A stretch of DNA of 64,000 bases. It comes from Acanthosepion lycidas. Taxonomy: Eukaryota; Mollusca; Cephalopoda; Sepiida; Sepiidae. Each line of letters starts with the position of its first letter. The stretch's first letter is position 1. The notes under the pieces are model-generated. The model made no database searches and had not been told where the DNA came from. It was given only the letters and a program-made list of their open reading frames with translations. A program made the position numbers and the translations under genes. Shown here in pieces: positions 56,321 to 64,000 of this stretch. The stretch is taken from NCBI GenBank assembly GCA_963932145.1, contig OZ010586.1, forward strand, positions 51,456,669 to 51,520,668, given 5' to 3'.

Positions 56321-57719
56321 AACCAGTATGTTTGTTCATTTCCATGATTCAAAATAGATGTAACCAATGAGAATTTCTCATGGAATCATATATAAAAAAC
56401 GGAGTAATGATCTTTCTACTCTTTCCTCTCTTTTCCAAACTTTAGTTATAAGCATCGTCTTTTTGTTATCAGGTCACCAGTATTAATCGTTGTCACATCA
56501 ACGACTCTAGATGCACCTTCCACATATGGGACAGACTTCATTGTCCTGGAAGGGACTTCAAATATTTTCAGGCATGAACACTTTATATACAAACTCCAAA
56601 TGTACATTTCTTTCTTGTTTTTTTTTTTATTTATAAAGTTGTTTTCTGTTTCATATTTCAAAGAATGGTTTGGTTTGATTCATGGGTTGTCATCCCAGCT
56701 TGCATCACTTTTCTCACTCTTTTTTTCTTCTAACCTACTTTCCCCAATTCTCTTACTACAATCGTAGAGTGAGGAAAGTATGGTAATATCAGTCATGACT
56801 TTCATGTAGAATGACTACATGGCTAAGTCTCAATATAGGTTAGAGAATTACCTTTAAAGCCACAACTGTATTTGATAGTAAACAGTTGAAAAGTATAACT
56901 TAATGTAATAATCCTATAAAAAAATCTATGGCAAATGCTCAGTGGAGGTGTAATGCAGTTTTGTTTTCAAAACAATATAGAATATCTTCTACTTGATGTG
57001 AAGTATTGTATTTAGCTACTATTACTAAATGTAGACAATATTAAGAAGTGTAGAATTTTGCCACAATGTTTAAATAAACAGATTCTATTAAAAAACGTGT
57101 GTATTGTAAATCTTTTCATGTTAAAAATGTCATTTCATACAAAGCTTTATTCATTTGACATTAAAATATAGTTTTACTCATTTGAAAAAGATTTGTGAAT
57201 AATATGCAATTTTGTCAGCTTTCTTCATGTGAGTAGAAATTTTTGCAATCCACAGTAGACAATGTAAAAATATACAAATTCTGAAATACTGAATAATACA
57301 TAATTTTATTTTTTTTTCCATAAAGAGATTAGAAGTAGCATTTGTAACCATGATTCTGATATTTTTCTTGGAATGAACAAAAGTAATTTTGCTTTCCTTT
57401 TTTTAGAAAGAAGTTGTTTTCACTTGTCTGTTTAAATATTAGACTCTTGAAAATGAAATGCACACAGTATTAATACTTTTTCACAGGATAAAAATACTGC
57501 AAGATATTGATAAAGACACACCAGTGATGCAAAATTAATAAGTAACGAAAGCTTCAAGAATAATGACAGAAGATGCCATTTGCTTAAAAGGGGAAAAATG
57601 AATTACATTGCTGGAATATATTTTGGACATCATGTATATCAAACAATTTTAAAACTAAGAAAATAAAAATAAACATTACAAAAAATTATAGTAGATTTTT
57701 TTTCTTATAATATTATTTA
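56321..57719. other. unannotated AT-rich stretch
   Basis: No repeat family or gene recognised. Confidence 0.5.
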
Positions 57720-57850
57720 CCCAATTCTTACAAGGCCCAAGAGCTACTCAAGATAGAGAGTTACTGAATATTATGGTAAAAATGCAAGGGAGGAAGAAGA
57801 GATGCATATTATGAGTATATGTAGAATAGATATCTGTTGACACGAGACTA
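57720..57850 (-). mobile_element. LINE-B 3' fragment
   Basis: Matches 19250-19370 (GCAGATTATGAGGATATGTA-like segment). Confidence 0.45.
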
Positions 57851-58119
57851 ATTTATTTTTATTCCTCTTGTTTATTAATTTCATGTGGAAATGTATATTT
57901 AATATGCATATAATTTACAATTTACAGTTAATATGATAATTTTATAAGCATAACTTAGATGTGGCACAAGGTTGAAAGTATGCTACACTCAGTGAGGACC
58001 AAACTCAATACTCAGTCATAATTGTCTTAGCAAGATAAGCTTACTAACCATTACACCATGTTGAGATCCACTAATTTACAGTTATATGCGTATGATAGAC
58101 TTATTTTTGTTAGTAATGG

Positions 58120-58740
58120 AAGAATCTATGAAAAGAGTACTGGGCTGATATGTAATATCAATCGTTTCCTATATGGCAGTGAATACTGGACAATTTCCTC
58201 ACAGATAAAGAAGAGACTTGAGGAAAAAGAGATCGGGATTTATAGAAGAATGTTGAGAATACCATGGGCAAAGTATGTGAGCAACAAGGAAGTTTTAAAG
58301 AAAACGTGAATGAAAACAAATATAAAGAGATAGGAAAATTTCATTAAAAGTAAAGAAAAGAGTATTGAACTGTCAATCCTGTTATATGAAAGTGAATGTT
58401 GGATAGTTTTCTTACAAATCAAGAGGTGTCCTAAAGCAACAGTGATGTGGTTCTGCAGAAGGATGCTGAGGTTAGAAAGAGAAGGTAAACAACAAAGAAA
58501 GTTCCAATGAAAATGGAAATCAAAAGGAGATTTGTAATTAGAATCAGAAAGAGTTGAAATTTCAGGGATGCATGATGAGGAAAGTAGGCTTGGAGAATAA
58601 AACACAGAAAAAACATATTGAAGGCAAGAGGACTAGAGGAAATCCGTGTAAACAACCTAACAAATTTGTGCAAATATATGGCAAAATATGGACTGGGAGG
58701 GACAGTAAGGAGACAAACATTACTTTGAGATATAAAGGAT
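58120..58740 (+). mobile_element. LINE-A fragments in tandem
   Basis: The same LINE-A segment occurs twice in a row: 58155-58310 (FLYGSEYWTISSQIKKRL, YRRMLRIPWAKYVSNKEVLK) and again from 58330 (KISLKVKKRVLN-like, LLYESECW, MWFCRRMLRL), the second running on to the C-terminal repeat to about 58740. Confidence 0.65.
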
Positions 58741-59634
58741 AGGATATTGTCGTAAGCTATGAACACCCACATTCTGAAAGGACAGAACACATAAATAAAC
58801 AAGAAGAATGTGTTGACGTGTTTTGTTTATGTTCAATGTATTTTGGATCTTGTCTATAAATAACATAGACTATTTGCATACACAGTAGTAAAATATAAGA
58901 AAGATATTTGTTTTAATTGAAATTTAAAGACATTTTTAGTCGGAATCTCATAATTTTTTTTTTTTAGTTTTATGTTTAAGTCTACCATATGTCTCTGTTT
59001 GAGGGGTCAGTCACCGGTGTCATGTGAAATATATCACTTACCAGTAGTCATATTTTTGTGACAGCCCTGAATCTTAAGATGAGTTGGATCAAGTAAATAT
59101 TTTATTATACAAGAACCTAAAATCCTCCTCCTTCTTGTTGTTATCACAATGGTTCAGCCATTGTGCCCTCCTGTCTTTATCAGATATATATCTGTCTGGG
59201 TAACCAACAAGAAATTCTTTATTTAATCTATGGTGATATACTGTTCTTGTTCCACTGCCTATGTCTAAGGATATCTCATCTAATTTTCATTTTAGTACTG
59301 CTCAGTTAGTGCTTATTTCCACTTAGGCTAAGTATATAGTGCCCAGCCCAGAGATTGAACTTACAATTAATTCTACCAAATTCATGAACCAATGCTTTAA
59401 TCCACTAGACTTTTAGGTTATCCAGATTGCTATACACTTGATGGAGGCCAAATGGCATAACAGATGAAACATTGTGTAACAACAACAATTGAGGACAATA
59501 GTTTGCTTGTAAATAGTGTAAATAATAACTAATAATAAGAAATTTTGACAGAAAGAAAATAAAGCTATAATAAAACCTGACACATTGCAGGTAAGACTTG
59601 GAAATTATACTGAGCCTAATTAAACTTTCAGATA
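58741..59634. other. unannotated stretch
   Basis: No gene supported. A 59350-59405 segment looks loosely tRNA-like on the minus strand but lacks a clear A/B box pair. Confidence 0.4.
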
Positions 59635-59960
59635 TGTACATAGTGTAATGGTTAGTGGCTCAAAAAGAGAAATCTGTGAGGCAGTTGCATTCAATTTTTC
59701 ACAAATGTCCTTTGAAAAAGTATGAATCCATTTCTCTCTTCTCCCATCTATGGGTTAATAACAAGGAAGACAGAGCTCTCTAGCTTTGGTTGCTAACCAG
59801 GCTAGAAGGACAACTCTGAATTCAAAACCAGCCTGAAGAGGAATAGACTCTGTCAGGCTATCTTGCCCTAGACACATCACAACTGTTATAGCTACAATAC
59901 ATGTAATACCCCCAATGACTTTAATGGGTTACAAGACTCTTGATGATGATGATGATGATG
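59635..59960 (+). mobile_element. SINE-T copy ending in (GAT)n
   Basis: Head TGTAATGGTTAGTGGCTCA, body with AAAGTATGAATCCATTTC and AGGCTAGAAGGACAACTCTG, a variant 3' part (ACTTTAATGGGTTACAAGAC) and six GAT units. A trinucleotide 3' tail suits RTE-driven mobilisation. Confidence 0.7.
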
Positions 59961-60124
59961 AATTATACTTGATGCTGAAATAATCTTAAACTTGAATACA
60001 TATCAGCTTTATCATGTCAAATTTCTCTAAATTGTTGGTAAACTTGTAAACAATGATAAAAAGAACTCTCTTTATTTTGTTCAGTCATTTTAATGAGATC
60101 ATCATTTCTGTTTTAATTTCTTCT

Positions 60125-60215
60125 GAGGCTGTGTTCATGGCTCTCCACTTTTTCCTGTCCTTTGTAGTCTAATTTTATCATCTATTGTGTAAATGTCTAT
60201 CTAATCTTTGAGTCT
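60125..60215 (-). mobile_element. LINE-A 3' end fragment
   Basis: AAAGTGGAGAGCCATGAACA on the minus strand, preceded by AAAGGACAGG: the last ~90 bases of LINE-A. Confidence 0.5.
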
Positions 60216-60884
60216 CATTATATTGTTATACTGAAATTTTTTAAACATCATCTTTAAATTCTTTTTAATTGACATTATTTTAAATTTTTATTAGATTTTT
60301 TCAAACATTTTTTCAGAGTATAATTACAAACCATTTTGTTCATCAAAGTAATACCTTACTCAAAATACTGTGTCCTAGTATCACTGATAATGAAGAGATA
60401 CATTGATACAATATTAGTTTATATGAACACTTCAGGTATAAATAAATTTTTCACATTAAAGTAATTCTAATTTTAAAACCTGCTCAGTATATCTTTAGAA
60501 TAGGGCTGTTTTACATATCTTGTATGTAAACAGAAATTTGATACTATATACTACATTTCACTTTGCAACTTGAGCTGAGGAAAACAAGCAGGAAATTTGT
60601 TCTGGAAATTTGAGAAATTTCTTCATGCAGAATAAGCAGACATTTAATCAGGGATTAATCTAATTTTGGCATTTAATAAATTTGCTTTTGAAATTTATAA
60701 ATTGTACTCATAATTTTCATATAAAACTGAGGCATCATTTACTTTCTAATACAGTTAAAGAAGGAAAGATATAAATAGTAAATTAAACAGGTGTCTATCA
60801 ATTAAAAATAATTGAAAAACAATATCTATAATTAGGTAGTAACACCTTTCAGTGAAATGTAAAATTAGAAATTGAAGCGGGCCA
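60216..60884. other. unannotated AT-rich stretch
   Basis: Nothing supported. Confidence 0.5.
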
Positions 60885-62896
60885 AGGTAGCACCTAAAGT
60901 TCAATACAACAGACTTTTGAACAGCCCAGACTTGAAGGAGCTGTATACAGACATTGTTAAAAGCAAATACAGTGATGTAAATGAGGATGGCAATTCCAAG
61001 TGGAACACATTATGAGAAGCGTTAGTAGCACCAGCAAATGTGATCCTCCCTAAGAAAACTAGACAAGGAAAGAAGGAATGCATGACAAATTAAATTTTTA
61101 ACATGAGGAGATGGAGACAGTGAATAATGCCAAGGTATGGCACAGAATATCAAACACTGCATAAAGAAATTACAAATTTAGATAGAAAAAAGAGGAATAG
61201 CCCAACAAAAGTTCGCTTAAATAGAAATAACGAGCATCATACACAAGGCAGATATGCATAAAAGAATGAAAAACAACAGGAGAAAAGACATGCTCATCAA
61301 CAGGATGCATAAAATCAAAAAAGGGAATGTTGATAATAGAGAAAGAAAAAATATTCTAAAGATGGAATGAATACATTGGAAAACTTGCAATAAAGAAAAA
61401 TATGGAAGAACCGAAAATATTAAAGTCTGAATTGAAATCCTCACTGGCCAAATTGAACAGGAAGAAAGCAGCAGGTCCAGATGAAATTGTAATAGAGATG
61501 CTGGCAGTCTTTGATGATTTTTGGCATTGACAAAATTGCAGACACAATAAATGGAATATGCATGACAGTAGTTCTGTTTTCATAGTGGTGCCTAAGAAGT
61601 CAAGTGCAAATGAATGCAAAATCCATCAGGCAATCATAAAACTTATCTGAATTCTGATGAATAGAACACACAGCAGAATTAAACTGGAAATAAGACAAAA
61701 CAGGACTGTTTCCTGAGACAAGAAAAGTGTTATTTATACACAGAATGATATTCAAAAGAGCAATACAGATGCTGAATTATGTATATATATATGTTTTATA
61801 GATTATGCAAAAGAATTTTGCAAAAGTATGTCACAAAGAATTGTTTGAACTGCCAGGTGAGCTTGAATTATTTGGGAAGGATATTAAACCAACCTAGAAC
61901 TTATACTTGAAGCAAACTGCTTGCATAAAGATAGAAAATGAGTTCAGTAAGTATAGAATATAGAAAGAAGCATAAAACAAGGATGTGTTTTCTTACCAGA
62001 CTTATTCAACCTAGAATTAGGCAATTCTAAGAGAATTAGAAGTCCTACCAGTATTCACTATTGGCACGACAATCTTAACAACACAAGATAGGAAAATGAC
62101 AGAGTGTTTATAGCAGATATAGAAAAGAAATTGCAGGGACTTCTACAGAAGGTAGTGAAGGGAAGTGAGAAGAAAGGATTAAACATCAATTGTAAGAAGA
62201 TAGAATGCATAGTTGTCTTGTAAATGGAATAACTCAACATGTAAATTACAAATAGAAGATACCAAAACCAAGCAAGTACAAATATATAAATATCTAGTAA
62301 GTGTTTTAACAGAGAACAGAAAATGTGACACTGAAATCTGAAGGGGCATTGAAGTATCGAAAGATGCCTTCCAAATACTAAACAAAGTATTAAGAAATGG
62401 GAAAATTTTGTTAAAATCAAAAAGATTACTAAACTCTTATGTAATATTGCTGCCTTCTATATGGCAATGAATTCTGGATGCTCCTCTTCACAGATGAAGA
62501 AGAGACTTGAGGCAATAGAAATGTGGTTCTACAGAAGGATGCTCAGACTGATCATGTGAGCAACAACCAAATTTTAGAAAAAAAATGGAAACAAAAAGGA
62601 CACATATACTTAGAATCAGAAAGAATAATTTGAATCTTCTAGGGCACATAATGATGAAAGAGGGCTTGGAAAATTCAACACTCACATATGTTGAATGCAA
62701 GAGGGACAGAGGAAAACAGAGAATAACCTACCTAATGAGCTTGTTTAAATGGTTTGCAGAACAGGGATTAGGAGACATAGCAAAAAGGCAAACACTGCTA
62801 AGAGCTACAAAGGACAAAATGTTGTAGAGAGTCATGATTGCCCCTGAAGAAGAAGAAGAAGAAGAAGAAGAAGAAGAAGAAGAAGAAGAAGAAGAA
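60885..62896 (+). mobile_element. LINE-A (RTE-like), longest copy, with (GAA)n tail
   Basis: Plus strand, in order: RAKVAPKVQYNRLLNSPDLK (linker between endonuclease and RT), GRKQQVQMKL/KAAGPDEI (fingers, 61467-61490), FIDYAKEFCKS (first palm motif, Asp, about 61797), SVLPDLFNL, an intact-length but mutated YADD region near 62090, KGLNINCKKIECIVV, then KRLEAIEMWFYRRMLR, and an 80-residue frame (62585-62827) with LNLLGHIMMKEGLENSTLTY and ITYLMSLFKWFAEQGLGDIA. The coding end at about 62840 is followed at once by (GAA)n (62847-62896), a typical RTE 3' terminus. The 5' endonuclease is absent. Many stops. Confidence 0.8.
62847..62896. repeat. (GAA)n microsatellite as LINE tail
   Basis: About sixteen GAA units directly after the last LINE-A base; the poly-Ser frame on the other strand is an artefact. 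Confidence 0.9.
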
Positions 62897-62994
62897 TGAT
62901 TAGATAAGTTATTTCCATACAGGAAGCATTCAATAATCAATGACTTAACAGTTATCCTCCTTATCAGTTGAAATATATATAATCTCTAAGGAAA

Positions 62995-63600
62995 ATAGAC
63001 TTCCCAAGTCTACTAAGTCTTTGTGTTCTTTCTAGTATTGATGGGAGTTTCCTTCCTAACCTTTTGCTTAAGGTAGCGTGGAAATTCAACATCTTGATTA
63101 TATCATTATTTTCCTCTCTTGTTACATGTGCTATCCATTTTCATTATTTTGTTGTTGGAAGTCTTCTATTGATGTAGTTTTTTGTTATTTGGTAAAGCAC
63201 TTTGTGATTTTGTAGTGCCAATCTGTATAGTGAAAGGTTTTCTTATTTAAGAGTTAAAGCATTTATTTGTTTAAAGCCATTTTAATCACTGGGCTGAGAA
63301 AAAATTGTATACATTATCCAACTCATTCAGAAATGTTTAAAGTATCTTTAGACATTTATGAATAAGTTGGATGCTATGCCTGACATCCACATGAGAGTCT
63401 ATACCTTAGAAGGCTATTTAAGAACATGAATCTCATTCTTAGGTTACTATTTTGGTTTTGTTGCATATTGCAGTGTTGAATAAAACTGCCTCCAGCACAA
63501 CCTATCCTCTGTTCAATTTCCTCATCTCCTATACTAAATTTGTTGTAACTAATCCAGACACTGTGTATTTGAAGTGTTTAGAATTTATTAATTCCACATT
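62995..63600 (+). mobile_element. LTR-like sequence
   Basis: Left half shared with 40441-40650, right half (63345-63590) with 52080-52300. Contains GGCTATTTAAG (TATA-like, 63410) and TTGAATAAAACT (polyadenylation-like, 63476). This order of TATA then polyA signal is that of an LTR. No internal gene. Confidence 0.45.
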
Positions 63601-64000
63601 CTGAATTTTTATGATGGATTCAGGATATGCGCTAAGAGTCAGAGATTTGTTTAAGATCACTCAGTTTTGATATGAAAAAAAAATTAATAATTATTCTTTT
63701 GCCTTGAAATGTTGGTACTTAAGGAGGTCATCAAGTGTTAAGTGGAAAATAAACTTGTTTTTGATTTGATAAACTAAACCAGTTCATTCACAAGTTAATG
63801 GATGTCATAATTCGAAATGTCAACCTCTGTTATGCTTTTTAGATTTAACATTACAGCTGAGCTTTACCAAAAGAGGAAAACAAAATCTTTTAGAGAGGCA
63901 ACAAATATTCTAATTCTTCTTCAATTGAAGAATGCTTAATCTTCAAAAATTTTACTTATTGTTTATTTTTTGTAAGCAATCTTTCAACATTCCAAAATTG
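63601..64000. other. unannotated end of window
   Basis: AT-rich, nothing recognised. Confidence 0.5.

Noticed and set aside
62728-62940. Poly-serine protein on the minus strand
   Set aside because: It is the complement of the (GAA)n tail of LINE-A.

Overview
The window reads as non-coding, strongly AT-rich animal DNA with no intact host gene. I found no rRNA or tRNA gene in a functional context, no operon structure and no CRISPR array. The longest open frames are either (AT)n microsatellites read through or pieces of dead transposon proteins. The mix of elements fits a mollusc, most probably a coleoid cephalopod such as an octopus: dense long (TA)n runs, tRNA-derived SINEs of the octopus OR/OK type, a 5S rRNA-tRNA chimeric SINE, RTE-like and CR1-like LINEs, Penelope-like elements, and mariner, Tc1, hAT, Merlin and Helitron DNA transposons. 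That assignment rests on remembered family features, not on a database search.

Layout. 1-3.3 kb: SINE fragment, Helitron-like 3' end, a LINE C-terminus and a field of (TA)n runs holding an inverted 58-bp unit. 3.9-5.4 kb: tRNA SINE and a decayed Merlin (IS1595-type) transposase. 5.6-10.5 kb: LTR-like pieces and CR1-like fragments. 11.7-14.5 kb: mariner relic, 5S-tRNA SINE, inverted repeat with a TATA-like box, first 80-bp MITE. 15.9-18.5 kb: internally deleted mariner and a second copy of its 3' end lodged in a CR1-like LINE. 19.2-23.4 kb: CR1-like fragments, nested SINE, LINE with a C-terminal zinc knuckle, second MITE, RTE-like 3' end. 23.9-26.3 kb: SINE split by a hAT MITE, fish-like Tc1 end, a 324-bp hairpin, Penelope end, triplicated SINE. 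27-30.4 kb: inverted repeat around a Penelope end and a SINE, third MITE, mariner relic. 31.2-32.5 kb: RTE-like copy. 35.3-38.7 kb: 700-bp-armed inverted duplication of a SINE block. 38.8-40 kb: Penelope-like element with a GIY-YIG remnant and repeated flanks. 40-52 kb: CR1-like and RTE-like copies, LTR-like pieces, a 125-bp tandem repeat. 52.3-54.4 kb: hAT and Tc1 deletion derivatives side by side, each with visible target duplications. 54.6-62.9 kb: several RTE-like copies, the longest about 1.95 kb and ending in (GAA)n. 63-63.6 kb: LTR-like piece.

How the parts relate. The tRNA SINE (here SINE-T) ends in the same sequence as the RTE-like LINE (here LINE-A), so LINE-A is the likely source of its retrotransposition machinery. 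The 80-bp MITEs share terminal inverted repeats with the mariner type and must have used a mariner transposase in trans. Every autonomous gene seen is broken. The three MITEs differ at few positions, which points to fairly recent mobility. Names SINE-T, SINE-D, SINE-5S, LINE-A, LINE-B and LINE-C are working labels for this window only.
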